64,000 bases of DNA from an uncultured Hungatella sp. (GTDB lineage: Bacteria > Bacillota > Clostridia > Lachnospirales > Lachnospiraceae), in the NCBI GenBank assembly GCA_910579515.1, contig CAJTUV010000007.1:44025-108024 (forward strand), read 5' to 3'. A program made the translations under genes and the position numbers. The notes under the pieces are model-generated. The model made no database searches and was not told where the DNA came from. It saw nothing but the letters and a program-made list of their open reading frames with translations. Within the stretch, counting starts at the first letter, position 1. Each line of letters starts with the position of its first letter. This document shows positions 7,942 to 16,464 of this stretch, one piece after another.

Positions 7942-7970
7942 ATTCTAGCATGATTTTCCCTGGAATGCAA
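7942..7970 (-). promoter_or_regulatory. Sigma-A promoter of the S10-spc operon
   Basis: Reading the minus strand, a TTGCAT -35 box (7965-7970) and a TAGAAT -10 box (7942-7947) are separated by 17 bases, with a TG extension just before the -10. Transcription would start near 7935, leaving a leader of about 225 bases before rpsJ. The 370-base gene-free region 7709-8078 holds this promoter, the structured leader and, at its far end, the terminator of the next gene. Confidence 0.8.
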
Positions 7971-8026
7971 GCACTTTTTCTCCTTTTTTACACAACTTTT
8001 TATGGAATGTTAAACTATAAAATAAA

Positions 8027-8068
8027 AATCAGGACAGTCTTCACTCACATGAATCCCCTGTCCTGATT
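8027..8068 (-). terminator. Rho-independent terminator of the wall-binding repeat gene
   Basis: An 11-base perfect stem, AATCAGGACAG with CTGTCCTGATT, lies ten bases after the stop codon at 8079. It is followed on the minus strand by a T-rich tract (TTTTTATTTTAT). It separates the wall-binding protein gene from the S10 operon promoter. Confidence 0.85.
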
Positions 8069-8078
8069 CTTATCTTCA

Positions 8079-9425
8079 CTACCAGATCGGCTCTTCTGCC
8101 TCTCTTCCATATTCGCTGCCAGATACGCTTTCTCCATCCACCTTTACAAGAACTCCCTGATTATTGGTGGCGTACTTGATCCCGTCGGCGTCTTTTACAC
8201 CAGAAGTGCTCTTTGTAACCTTTCCAGAAGTGTTTACCAGATAGGTCTGACCGCCCGGAATGTGGATAGGCTGATATTTGCTTCCTGCTTCTGCCTTCTG
8301 CTGCTTTCCCATATAGTATAAAGTACCGTCCTTTACGCCGGTATATCCTTTGCCGCTATCCTGAAAGTAGTAGTTCGCCGTATTCCCGTCTTTTTCTACA
8401 ATACTTCTTTTTCCTTTTCGAACCGTGCAGTCACTCTCGTCAAAATAGTATGCTGTATATTCTGACCTATCGCTCTTTGTGTATACCTTCTGAAGACCGG
8501 TTACCGGATTTCCCAATGAGTTAAACAGATAGGTCTTATTGTTAATTCTGGTCAAATCCGAGGTAGTAAATTCTCCTGATGCCGGTCCTGTCTTAGGAAC
8601 TCCTTTATTTGAGAAGTAAAACCACTCCACATCATTTTCATATCCGCTGATTCCTCTGGGAGGCATCTCGGAATACCATCCGGATACTGCCTTGCCATCG
8701 CTTCCATAGAATCGGTATCCTGCTATAGAATCCTGGCTGGTCGATTCAAAATCCACCCATCCGGTCTGCATTGCGCCATTAGTATTGAAGCAGTAATAGA
8801 CTCCGTCAATCCGCTTTTCTCCATATCCGTTGTTCACGTCTGTGGTAGGAACAAACTTCTGACCGCTGGCATTAAAGAAATACCACTTTCTCCCCTCGTC
8901 CTCGTCAAAGGGATCTGACTCTTCTTCCTGGCCTTCCGGCGGATAAAGCTTCGCCCAGCCAGTCATCGCAGCGCCATCGCTTCCCATATAATACATATTG
9001 TCTTCGATCCATCCGGTTTCCATAGCACCAACGGTATCAAAATGGTACCATTTGTTATTAATCTTCTTCCATGCATCCACTACGGCTTTACCACTGTCAT
9101 TAAAGTAATACCAGCTGGGCTCGTCAGTCATTCCTCCGCTGTCATAATTTAACTGGAGCCACTTCCCAGCCACCATAATACCATTCTCATCCACATAATA
9201 AGAATCATCGACCCAACAACTGGTTGCCATCTGACCGTTGCCGTCCAGATAGCGCCATAGATTATCGGCCCCCTTTTTCCATTCGTTTGTCACAAATGCT
9301 CCGCTATTATCATAATACACCCATCTTCCATTCTCATTTGCCCATCCTGCTGCCAAGGATATCATTCCGCTTCCAATGGATAGAGCTGCCGATAATGTGA
9401 ATACTAGCAAGCCTTTTTTTATCAT
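8079..9425 (-). CDS. Secreted protein made of cell-wall/choline-binding-type repeats
   Basis: This 448-residue protein has a signal peptide (MIKKGLLVFTLSAALS...SLAA) followed almost entirely by aromatic-rich repeats of the form GW-x-W-Y-YFD-x-G-x-M-x-TGW, the choline/glucan-binding repeat type. Examples are WYHFDTVGAMETGW and YYCFNTNGAMQTGW. No separate catalytic domain is apparent, so a wall-attached structural or adhesive role is inferred. The start at 9425 is preferred over an in-frame ATG at 9491 because it has GGAGAG upstream and lies downstream of the predicted transcription start. It is monocistronic. Confidence 0.85.
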   Translation of the reverse strand: MIKKGLLVFTLSAALSIGSGMISLAAGWANENGRWVYYDNSGAFVTNEWKKGADNLWRYLDGNGQMATSCWVDDSYYVDENGIMVAGKWLQLNYDSGGMTDEPSWYYFNDSGKAVVDAWKKINNKWYHFDTVGAMETGWIEDNMYYMGSDGAAMTGWAKLYPPEGQEEESDPFDEDEGRKWYFFNASGQKFVPTTDVNNGYGEKRIDGVYYCFNTNGAMQTGWVDFESTSQDSIAGYRFYGSDGKAVSGWYSEMPPRGISGYENDVEWFYFSNKGVPKTGPASGEFTTSDLTRINNKTYLFNSLGNPVTGLQKVYTKSDRSEYTAYYFDESDCTVRKGKRSIVEKDGNTANYYFQDSGKGYTGVKDGTLYYMGKQQKAEAGSKYQPIHIPGGQTYLVNTSGKVTKSTSGVKDADGIKYATNNQGVLVKVDGESVSGSEYGREAEEPIW

Positions 9426-9462
9426 ACCACTCTCTCCTTCACCATTCATAGTCCTGGCTTCT

Positions 9463-9491
9463 ATTGTATCAGGGTATCTCCTTTTATTCAA
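9463..9491 (-). promoter_or_regulatory. Sigma-A promoter of the wall-binding repeat gene
   Basis: On the minus strand TTGAAT (9486-9491) and TACAAT (9463-9468) are 17 bases apart. The predicted start near 9456 leaves a leader of about 30 bases to the ATG at 9425, and it rules out the upstream ATG at 9491. Confidence 0.7.
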
Positions 9492-9559
9492 TCAAAAATA
9501 TCTTTCAATTCTATTACGATATCTGTCGATATGATTGTTCAGCGGCGGCAAAATCTTTC

Positions 9560-9588
9560 TTGACGATCCTTTTTTTCTTTATTATAAT
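9560..9588 (+). promoter_or_regulatory. Sigma-A promoter of the methyltransferase gene
   Basis: On the plus strand TTGACG (9560-9565) and a perfect TATAAT (9583-9588) are separated by 17 bases. It reads towards the methyltransferase gene at 9645, with a leader of about 50 bases. Confidence 0.8.
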
Positions 9589-9644
9589 CGGTTGCATGAG
9601 ATGGACGCAGGACTTATAGCTCTCAAGAAAGGCTGGTATCAACA

Positions 9645-10508
9645 ATGTGGATTGCAGACGGTTGGAAAGATTATGCTGTTATTGACTGTTCAAGTGGTGA
9701 GAAATTGGAGCGTTGGGGGGACTTTTTTCTGATTCGTCCTGATCCTCAGGTGATCTGGGATTCTCCCAAAGTACACAAAAGCTGGAGTCGGCCTAATGGT
9801 CACTATCATCGCAGCGCCAAAGGCGGCGGAGAATGGGAATTTTTTGAGCTTCCCAATCAGTGGAACATTCGGTATCAGGATCTGACCTTTCAACTGAAAC
9901 CGTTTAGTTTTAAGCATACCGGGCTTTTTCCTGAACAAGCCGTAAACTGGGATTGGTTCAGCAAAAAAATTCGTCAGGCCGGACGGCCTGTTAAGGTCTT
10001 AAATCTGTTTGCATACACAGGCGGAGCTACGTTAGCTGCAGCCAAGGCCGGAGCCAGCGTAACCCACATCGACGCCTCAAAGGGAATGGTTAGCTGGGCC
10101 AGGGAAAATGCAAAATCCAGCGGCTTAGAAAACGCTTCCATCCGCTGGATTGTAGACGACTGTATCAAGTTCGTAGAACGGGAAATCCGGAGAGGAAACC
10201 ACTATGACGCAGTCATCATGGACCCGCCCTCCTATGGCAGAGGTCCCAAAGGGGAAATCTGGAAAATTGAGGACGCCATCCATCCCCTTATTAAACTTTG
10301 CGTCAAACTTTTGTCTCATGATCCCCTGTTCTTTTTAATCAACTCCTACACCACGGGACTGGCCCCTTCGGTTTTAACCTATATGCTTTCTATGGAGATC
10401 CTTCCCCTTTATGGGGGCACCGCCTGTTCTGAAGAAATTGGACTGCCTGTGTCTGACAGCGGTCTCATCTTACCATGCGGGGCCTCCGGACGTTGGATGA
10501 AAGATTAG
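9645..10508 (+). CDS. Class I SAM-dependent methyltransferase, RlmI/RlmL-like
   Basis: This 287-residue protein has a Rossmann methyltransferase domain. The SAM-binding motif I is VLNLFAYTGGATLAAAKAG (around residue 120) and the catalytic motif IV is MDPPSYGRG (around 195), the form seen in COG1092 enzymes that methylate 23S rRNA cytosine or guanine. The N-terminal PUA RNA-binding domain of E. coli RlmI is absent; instead there is a short domain with WKDYAVIDCSSGEKLERWG. An RNA target is likely but not certain. It is one of only three plus-strand genes and ends convergently with the dehydrogenase gene; no terminator is evident in the 112 bases between them. Confidence 0.8.
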   Translation: MWIADGWKDYAVIDCSSGEKLERWGDFFLIRPDPQVIWDSPKVHKSWSRPNGHYHRSAKGGGEWEFFELPNQWNIRYQDLTFQLKPFSFKHTGLFPEQAVNWDWFSKKIRQAGRPVKVLNLFAYTGGATLAAAKAGASVTHIDASKGMVSWARENAKSSGLENASIRWIVDDCIKFVEREIRRGNHYDAVIMDPPSYGRGPKGEIWKIEDAIHPLIKLCVKLLSHDPLFFLINSYTTGLAPSVLTYMLSMEILPLYGGTACSEEIGLPVSDSGLILPCGASGRWMKD

Positions 10509-10620
10509 TTCTGTATTTGGCAGGATATTAATTCATCCGCAAGGCGAATTATCAACTGTGCAACGGGAGACTACGGCCAGAAAATCCAATGCAGCAGATG
10601 AGTAAATAGCGGCCAAGACG

Positions 10621-11565
10621 CTAACATATCACATTTTGCATATTTCCTTCCAGCCAGCATTTGATATTCTCTGCCACAATAAGCGCTCTCTTTTCAAAGG
10701 CTTGCTGGGAAGCAAATGCAACATGGGGAGTGGCAATCAGGTTCTTTACGCCAAACAGAGCATGATCCTGGTTCACCGGAGGCTCCATTTCAAACACGTC
10801 TACCGCCGCACCTGCTATCTTCTCTTCTTTCAGCGCCTTTGCCAGAGCAGCGCTGTCCACAATGGGCCCGCGGGCAGTATTGATAAACAGAGCGTTCTTT
10901 TTCATCATAGCAAATTGTTCTTCTCCAAGAAGTCCTATGGTCTCTCTGGTCTGAGGAACATGTACAGAAATAATATCACACTTCTTAAGGAGCTCTTCCA
11001 AGGAGACAAAGGTCACGCCTGGGATCTCCTTTGGAGAACGGTTATATGCAAAAGTCTCACAGCCGAATGCCTGGGCAATCCTAAGCACTCTCTGGCCAAT
11101 GGCTCCTGCTCCAATCACGCCAAACTTTTTGCCTTCCAGTTCAAAACCGACCAGTCCCTGTTTTGTTCCGCCTATTCTCACAGCTTCGTTGCACTCCTGT
11201 ATCTTTCTTGCCAGATTAAGGACAAATCCAAAAACCAGATCAGCCACAGCCACCGTTGAATAGCCGGCGCAGTTGCAGACACGGATCCCCTTTTTTCTGC
11301 AATATTCAATATCCACCAGATCCACACCAGTAAAGGCTACGCAGACCATCTTTAGTTGTGGACATTCCTCCATGATCTCTCTTCCAAATTTTATATTAGA
11401 AAGAACCACGCAGTCTGCGCCTTGGCCTCTCTCTGTCAGAACTTTGGGGTCCTCATTTCGGTCGTCATAGTAGGTAAACTCGTTCTGAGTTCCTGGTATG
11501 GTTTCCATAATTTTTTTCAGATTCTCCTTTGGGAGGCCTAGCGGCTCCAAAAATGTAATTTTCAT
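10621..11565 (-). CDS. NAD-dependent D-isomer-specific 2-hydroxyacid dehydrogenase
   Basis: This 314-residue protein reduces a 2-keto acid to a D-2-hydroxy acid or the reverse, using NAD(H). The nucleotide-binding motif GVIGAGAIGQRV lies around residues 145-156. The catalytic triad is present as Arg in NTARGPIVD, Glu in EMEPP and His in TPHVAF. The substrate (lactate, phosphoglycerate, glycerate or other) cannot be read from the sequence. The start at 11565 has a GGAGG site; an in-frame ATG at 11637 lies too close to the predicted transcription start. The promoter carries a palindrome (11655-11677). Confidence 0.88.
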   Translation of the reverse strand: MKITFLEPLGLPKENLKKIMETIPGTQNEFTYYDDRNEDPKVLTERGQGADCVVLSNIKFGREIMEECPQLKMVCVAFTGVDLVDIEYCRKKGIRVCNCAGYSTVAVADLVFGFVLNLARKIQECNEAVRIGGTKQGLVGFELEGKKFGVIGAGAIGQRVLRIAQAFGCETFAYNRSPKEIPGVTFVSLEELLKKCDIISVHVPQTRETIGLLGEEQFAMMKKNALFINTARGPIVDSAALAKALKEEKIAGAAVDVFEMEPPVNQDHALFGVKNLIATPHVAFASQQAFEKRALIVAENIKCWLEGNMQNVIC

Positions 11566-11654
11566 CGTTTTCCTCCATGTTCTTTTAATATCTGGACCGT
11601 AAATCCCGCCATTTTCATGTTGGCGAAAAACTGCCATACTTTTCCGTTCTTTTT

Positions 11655-11690
11655 TCGATATACTATCAATATATCGATTTGTTAAGTCAA
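11655..11690 (-). promoter_or_regulatory. Promoter and overlapping operator of the dehydrogenase gene
   Basis: On the minus strand TTGACT (11685-11690) and GATAGT (11662-11667) are 17 bases apart. A perfect inverted repeat, TCGATATA (11655-11662) with TATATCGA (11670-11677) and a seven-base centre, covers the -10 box. This arrangement suggests repression by an unidentified dimeric regulator. Confidence 0.6.
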
Positions 11691-11780
11691 TTATTTTATA
11701 TTCCTCTTAAAAATTATACTACACAGCTCATATAGTTTCAACGCAAGAGCAAAGGTTCCAAACATCATTATCACCGCAAT

Positions 11781-11814
11781 GAAAAAGGGCTTTCCAAGAA
11801 ATCTCGGAAAGCCC
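11781..11814 (-). terminator. Rho-independent terminator of tuf
   Basis: The stem GGGCTTTCC with GGAAAGCCC (11787-11795 and 11806-11814), followed on the minus strand by a run of T residues, lies about 22 bases after the tuf stop codon. It ends the str operon and the separate tuf transcript. Confidence 0.9.
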
Positions 11815-11836
11815 CATAAACTCAATAAATTTTCAA

Positions 11837-13030
11837 TTACTCAACGATAGAAACAACTCTACCAGAACCAACGGTTCTACCACCCTCACGGATAGCGAAA
11901 CGAAGACCCTGCTCCATAGCAACTGGGTGAATCAGCTCAACGCTCATCTCAACGTTGTCGCCAGGCATACACATCTCAACACCATCTGGAAGGTTGCAAA
12001 CGCCAGTAACGTCAGTTGTTCTGAAATAGAACTGTGGACGATAGTTGTTGAAGAAAGGTGTATGACGGCCACCCTCGTCCTTTGTCAGAACGTAAACCTG
12101 AGCGGTAAACTTATGATGGCACTTTACAGAACCTGGTTTGCAAAGACACTGTCCTCTCTCGATCTCTGTTCTCTGAACGCCACGAAGCAAAGCACCGATG
12201 TTATCACCAGCCTGAGCCTCATCCAGCATCTTACGGAACATCTCGATACCAGTTACAACAGTCTTACGAATATCCTCATGGATACCGATAATCTCAACTT
12301 CCTCATTCAGATGCAGAGTACCACGCTCTACACGGCCGGTAGCAACTGTACCACGACCGGTAATGGTGAATACGTCCTCAACTGGCATAAGGAATGGCTT
12401 ATCTGTCTCACGCTGTGGATCTGGAACCCAAGAGTCAACTGCATCCATCAGTTCGATGATCTTGTCGCCCCACTCGCTGGACGGATCCTCAAGAGCCTTC
12501 AGAGCGGAACCCTGGATAATAGGAGTATCATCGCCTGGGAACTCATACTCGTTAAGCAGTTCACGGATTTCCATATCCACAAGCTCTAACAGCTCTGGGT
12601 CGTCAACCATATCGCACTTGTTCATGAATACTACGATATAAGGAACGCCTACCTGACGGGACAGAAGGATGTGCTCTCTTGTCTGAGCCATAACGCCATC
12701 GGTTGCAGCAACAACCAGGATTGCGCCGTCCATCTGAGCAGCACCAGTGATCATGTTCTTTACATAGTCAGCATGTCCTGGGCAGTCAACGTGTGCATAG
12801 TGTCTATTGTTTGTCTCGTACTCTACGTGAGCGGTAGAAATTGTAATTCCACGCTCTCTCTCTTCTGGCGCCTTATCGATCATATCGAAAGCAACAGCCT
12901 CGCCGGTACCCATCTTCTCATGAAGAGTCTTGGTGATAGCAGCTGTTAAAGTAGTTTTACCATGATCTACGTGGCCAATGGTACCAATGTTACAATGTGG
13001 TTTGTTTCTCTCAAACTTTGCTTTTGCCAT
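11837..13030 (-). CDS. tuf: Elongation factor Tu
   Basis: This is EF-Tu (397 residues), the GTPase that delivers aminoacyl-tRNA to the ribosomal A site. The GTP-binding motifs are GHVDHGKT (19-26), DCPGH and NKCD, followed by the two beta-barrel domains ending in GRVVSIVE. It is the last gene of the str operon but also has its own promoter just inside the 3' end of fusA, as expected for such an abundant protein. Its leader carries a GC-rich hairpin. Confidence 0.99.
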   Translation of the reverse strand: MAKAKFERNKPHCNIGTIGHVDHGKTTLTAAITKTLHEKMGTGEAVAFDMIDKAPEERERGITISTAHVEYETNNRHYAHVDCPGHADYVKNMITGAAQMDGAILVVAATDGVMAQTREHILLSRQVGVPYIVVFMNKCDMVDDPELLELVDMEIRELLNEYEFPGDDTPIIQGSALKALEDPSSEWGDKIIELMDAVDSWVPDPQRETDKPFLMPVEDVFTITGRGTVATGRVERGTLHLNEEVEIIGIHEDIRKTVVTGIEMFRKMLDEAQAGDNIGALLRGVQRTEIERGQCLCKPGSVKCHHKFTAQVYVLTKDEGGRHTPFFNNYRPQFYFRTTDVTGVCNLPDGVEMCMPGDNVEMSVELIHPVAMEQGLRFAIREGGRTVGSGRVVSIVE

Positions 13031-13052
13031 TTTATAACGTCCTCCTTAATTA

Positions 13053-13101
13053 CCCATATATGGGCTTTTCTTGGGGGTCCGCGCCAAATGGCGCCAGACC
13101 C
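13053..13101 (-). promoter_or_regulatory. Hairpins in the tuf 5' leader
   Basis: Between the tuf promoter and start codon lies a GC-rich stem (GGGTC with GACCC, and GCGCC with GGCGC, 13075-13101). It is followed by the palindrome CCCATATATGGG (13053-13064), placed just ahead of the GGAGG ribosome-binding site. There is no U-tract, so it does not look like a terminator for fusA. It could stabilise the tuf message or mark a processing site. Confidence 0.5.
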
Positions 13102-13126
13102 GTCATTTTATTCCAGGCTAGAGTTT

Positions 13127-13155
13127 ATTATATGCTATTTGCATACGTTTTTCAA
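13127..13155 (-). promoter_or_regulatory. Sigma-A promoter of tuf
   Basis: On the minus strand TTGAAA (13150-13155) and TATAAT (13127-13132) are 17 bases apart. They lie between the fusA stop codon and the tuf leader, which gives tuf an independent transcript. Confidence 0.8.
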
Positions 13156-13166
13156 GCCTATAATCA

Positions 13167-15287
13167 CTATTTGCCTCTTCTTTCAGCAATAACTTTTTCC
13201 TGCACAGACTTTGGAACTGGCTCATATTTCTCAAAGAACATCGAGTAGTTTCCACGTCCCTGTGTTTTGGAACGCAAATCTGTGGAATAGCCAAACATCT
13301 CAGACAGCGGAACATATGCTTTTACCATCTTACCGCCTCCGATATCCTCCATACCTTCAATACGGCCGCGGCGAGAGTTAATATCGCCGATTACATCGCC
13401 CATATAATCTTCCGGCATGGTTACTTCTACCTTCATGATAGGCTCTAACAAAATGGCTCCCGCCTTCTGCATGGCCTCCTTAAACGCCAGAGAACCAGCA
13501 ATCTTAAACGCCATCTCACTGGAGTCTACCTCGTGGTAAGAACCGTCAAATACGGTCGCATGAATACCCAGTACTGGGAAACCGCCCAGAATACCGGCCT
13601 TGGAAGCCTCTTCAATACCTGCGCCTACAGCCGGAATATATTCCTTCGGAATTGCTCCGCCTACAACGCTGGAATCAAACTTAAAGACTTCTTCTGCATT
13701 GGCATCCATTGGCTCAAAGTGAACTTTACAATGTCCATACTGACCACGGCCGCCAGACTGTTTTGCATATTTGCTGTCCACATCCACCGCTTTGGTGAAT
13801 GTCTCCTTGTAGGCAACCTGTGGAGCGCCTACGTTTGCCTCTACGTTAAACTCACGAAGCAAACGATCTACGATAATCTCCAGATGAAGCTCGCCCATAC
13901 CGGAAATAATCGTTTGACCTGTCTCTGGATCCGTCTTGGCGCGGAAGGTTGGATCCTCCTCCGCCAGCTTCGCCAGCGCCTCCCCCATCTTGCCCTGACC
14001 TGCTTTTGTCTTAGGCTCGATAGCAATATCAATAACCGGCTCTGGGAATTCCATGGATTCCAGAATAACCGGATGCTGCTCATCGCAGATCGTATCGCCT
14101 GTAGTAGTATTCTTAAATCCAACTGCAGCCGCAATGTCGCCGGAGTAAACCTTGTCCAACTCCTGCCGCTTGTTGGCATGCATCTGAAGAATACGTCCCA
14201 CACGCTCCTTCTTTCCCTTTGTGGCGTTCAACACATAAGAACCAGAGTTCATCGTACCGGAATACACGCGGAAGAAAGCAAGCTTTCCAACAAATGGATC
14301 TGTCATAATCTTAAATGCGAGAGCAGAGAAAGGTTCTTCATCAGAGGAGTGTCTTTCAACTTCATTGCCCTGCATATCAACACCTTTAATAGAAGGAATG
14401 TCTGTTGGAGCCGGCATATATTCCAAAACGGCATCCAACAATTTCTGCACGCCTCTGTTTCTGTAAGCAGAACCGCAGCACACAGGAATCGCAGTACATT
14501 CGCAGGTCGCTTTTCTCAGGGCCTTTTTAAGCTCTTCCAATGACGGCTCTTCGCCCTCCAAAAACTGAAGAGTCAAATCATCGTCCAGCTCGCAGATCTT
14601 CTCAACCATCTCAGAACGATACAACTCTGCATCATCCTTCATATCATCTGGGATCTCTGTGATAACAACATCTTCGCCCTTATCATCATTGTAGATATAG
14701 GCTTTCATCTCAAATAAATCAATGATCCCCTTAAACTCATCTTCCTTGCCAATAGGCAACTGCACACAAATAGCGTTCTTGCCAAGTCTGTTTTTAATCT
14801 GCTCTACCGCGCCGTAGAAGTCTGCGCCTAAGATATCCATCTTGTTGATGAACGCCATACGAGGCACATTGTAAGTGTCAGCCTGACGCCAAACGTTCTC
14901 AGACTGCGGCTCTACGCCGCCCTTCGCACAGAAAACTCCGACAGCACCGTCAAGCACACGCAGTGATCGTTCTACCTCTACAGTAAAGTCAACGTGTCCT
15001 GGCGTATCAATAATATTGATACGATGTTCCAGAGCGCCCGGCTTTGGTTTGCAGTTCTCCTGCAGGGTCCAGTGGCAGGTTGTGGCAGCCGAAGTGATCG
15101 TGATGCCTCTCTCCTGCTCCTGCTCCATCCAGTCCATGGTAGCAGTACCTTCGTGAGTATCACCGATTTTGTAGTTTACACCAGTATAATACAGAATACG
15201 CTCTGTCAAAGTAGTCTTACCTGCATCGATATGAGCCATGATTCCAATATTCCTGGTTCTCTCCAAAGGATATTCTCTTCCAGCCAA
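13167..15287 (-). CDS. fusA: Elongation factor G
   Basis: This is EF-G (706 residues), the GTPase that drives tRNA-mRNA translocation and, with RRF, ribosome recycling. The P-loop AHIDAGKT (18-25), DTPGHVDF and NKMD motifs identify domain I, and the conserved domain IV segment GGRGQYGH is present. It follows rpsG by 16 bases in the str operon. A long open frame on the opposite strand is a coding shadow. Confidence 0.99.
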   Translation of the reverse strand: MAGREYPLERTRNIGIMAHIDAGKTTLTERILYYTGVNYKIGDTHEGTATMDWMEQEQERGITITSAATTCHWTLQENCKPKPGALEHRINIIDTPGHVDFTVEVERSLRVLDGAVGVFCAKGGVEPQSENVWRQADTYNVPRMAFINKMDILGADFYGAVEQIKNRLGKNAICVQLPIGKEDEFKGIIDLFEMKAYIYNDDKGEDVVITEIPDDMKDDAELYRSEMVEKICELDDDLTLQFLEGEEPSLEELKKALRKATCECTAIPVCCGSAYRNRGVQKLLDAVLEYMPAPTDIPSIKGVDMQGNEVERHSSDEEPFSALAFKIMTDPFVGKLAFFRVYSGTMNSGSYVLNATKGKKERVGRILQMHANKRQELDKVYSGDIAAAVGFKNTTTGDTICDEQHPVILESMEFPEPVIDIAIEPKTKAGQGKMGEALAKLAEEDPTFRAKTDPETGQTIISGMGELHLEIIVDRLLREFNVEANVGAPQVAYKETFTKAVDVDSKYAKQSGGRGQYGHCKVHFEPMDANAEEVFKFDSSVVGGAIPKEYIPAVGAGIEEASKAGILGGFPVLGIHATVFDGSYHEVDSSEMAFKIAGSLAFKEAMQKAGAILLEPIMKVEVTMPEDYMGDVIGDINSRRGRIEGMEDIGGGKMVKAYVPLSEMFGYSTDLRSKTQGRGNYSMFFEKYEPVPKSVQEKVIAERRGK

Positions 15288-15303
15288 TTATGGTTCCTCC
15301 TAA

Positions 15304-15774
15304 CTAGAATCTGTAATGAGCAAATGCCTTGTTTGCCTCTGCCATCTTGTGCATATCTTCTTTTCTCTTTACAGAAGCGCCGGTGTTGTTTGCAGCATCC
15401 ATGATCTCGTTGGCCAGTCTTTCCTCCTGAGTCTTTTCGCCTCTCTTACGGGAAAACATGGTAAGCCAACGAAGAGCCAATGCCTGACGTCTCTCCGGTT
15501 TTACCTCAATCGGTACCTGGTAGGTGGCGCCGCCGATACGTTTTGCCTTTACTTCCAATACAGGCATAATGTTGTTCATCGCTTCTTCAAATACTTCCAC
15601 TGCCTCTTTGCCGGTCTTCTCTGCAACCCGCTCAAAAGCACCATATACAATCTTCTGGGCAACACCCTTTTTGCCGTCCAACATAATGTTGTTGATCAGC
15701 TTAGTCACAACTTTATTGTTGTAAATCGGGTCTGCCAATACATCTCTTTTCTGAGTATGTCCTTTACGTGGCAC
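15304..15774 (-). CDS. rpsG: Ribosomal protein S7
   Basis: This is S7 (156 residues), which initiates assembly of the 30S head. The start is the GTG at 15774 (protein MPRKGHTQKRDVLADP), set by an AAGGAGG site eight bases upstream; an upstream in-frame ATG lacks one. Typical segments are GGATYQVPIEVKPERRQALALRWL and the C-terminal DMHKMAEANKAFAHYRF. In E. coli S7 represses its own operon by binding between rpsL and rpsG; a structured element sits in that gap here. Confidence 0.97.
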   Translation of the reverse strand: MPRKGHTQKRDVLADPIYNNKVVTKLINNIMLDGKKGVAQKIVYGAFERVAEKTGKEAVEVFEEAMNNIMPVLEVKAKRIGGATYQVPIEVKPERRQALALRWLTMFSRKRGEKTQEERLANEIMDAANNTGASVKRKEDMHKMAEANKAFAHYRF

Positions 15775-15892
15775 GTTACTTCCCTCCTTAACTAATCCTG
15801 TTAATTCATCGGTACTCACATGTTTCCATAAAATGTGTTCGTGCTCGGTCCATATATTTCCTGCAACCTACAGGTCAATATCACAAATCCGG

Positions 15893-15938
15893 CACTAACA
15901 AAAGCGGAAAAACCGCATACACTTTACTGCTGTTAGTG
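15893..15938 (-). promoter_or_regulatory. Structured rpsL-rpsG intercistronic RNA
   Basis: The 184-base gap between rpsL and rpsG contains an eight-base perfect stem, CACTAACA (15893-15900) with TGTTAGTG (15931-15938). This encloses a second hairpin, GCGG/CCGC (15904-15916). The place matches that of the S7 repressor site in E. coli, though the sequence is not obviously similar. Feedback control of rpsG and fusA by S7 is inferred from the place only. Confidence 0.5.
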
Positions 15939-15958
15939 GTACTTTTCTCGATTTACTT

Positions 15959-16378
15959 TTACTTTTTGGCTTTTGGTCTCTTAGCGCCGTACTTGGAACG
16001 AGCCTGCATTCTGTTTGCAACGCCTGCTGTATCCAAAGTACCTCTTACGATGTGGTATCTGGTACCTGGTAAGTCTTTTACTCTTCCGCCGCGGATCAAA
16101 ACAACGCTATGCTCCTGAAGGTTATGACCCTCGCCTGGAATATAGCTTGTCACTTCGATGCCATTGGAAAGACGTACTCTGGCGATTTTTCTCAGAGCAG
16201 AGTTAGGCTTCTTAGGAGTGGCAGTCTTAACAGCAGTGCATACGCCTCTCTTCTGTGGTGAAGACTGGTCGGTGGCACGCTTCTGCAAAGAGTTGTAGCC
16301 CTTCTGCAATGCTGGTGCAGTAGACTTCTTAGCAGATGTCTGTCTTCCCTTTCTCACTAACTGGTTAAATGTTGGCAT
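15959..16378 (-). CDS. rpsL: Ribosomal protein S12
   Basis: This is S12 (139 residues), which helps control decoding accuracy at the A site. The residues altered in streptomycin-resistant strains look wild type (KKPNSALRK and the GHNLQEHSVVLIRGGRVKDLPG loop). It is the first gene of the str operon, behind a near-perfect sigma-A promoter and an AGGAGG ribosome-binding site. Confidence 0.98.
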   Translation of the reverse strand: MPTFNQLVRKGRQTSAKKSTAPALQKGYNSLQKRATDQSSPQKRGVCTAVKTATPKKPNSALRKIARVRLSNGIEVTSYIPGEGHNLQEHSVVLIRGGRVKDLPGTRYHIVRGTLDTAGVANRMQARSKYGAKRPKAKK

Positions 16379-16464
16379 GTTTTCACCTCCTGTGATATTG
16401 TCTGTGGTTGCTGTATGTCAGCTTTTTGCACGCAAAAACATAACATGTTTTCACACGCTTTTTT

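Noticed and set aside
13533..14543. 336-codon open frame on the plus strand
   Set aside because: It lies wholly opposite fusA, has no ribosome-binding site, and its translation is rich in Cys, His and Arg as expected for an antisense shadow.
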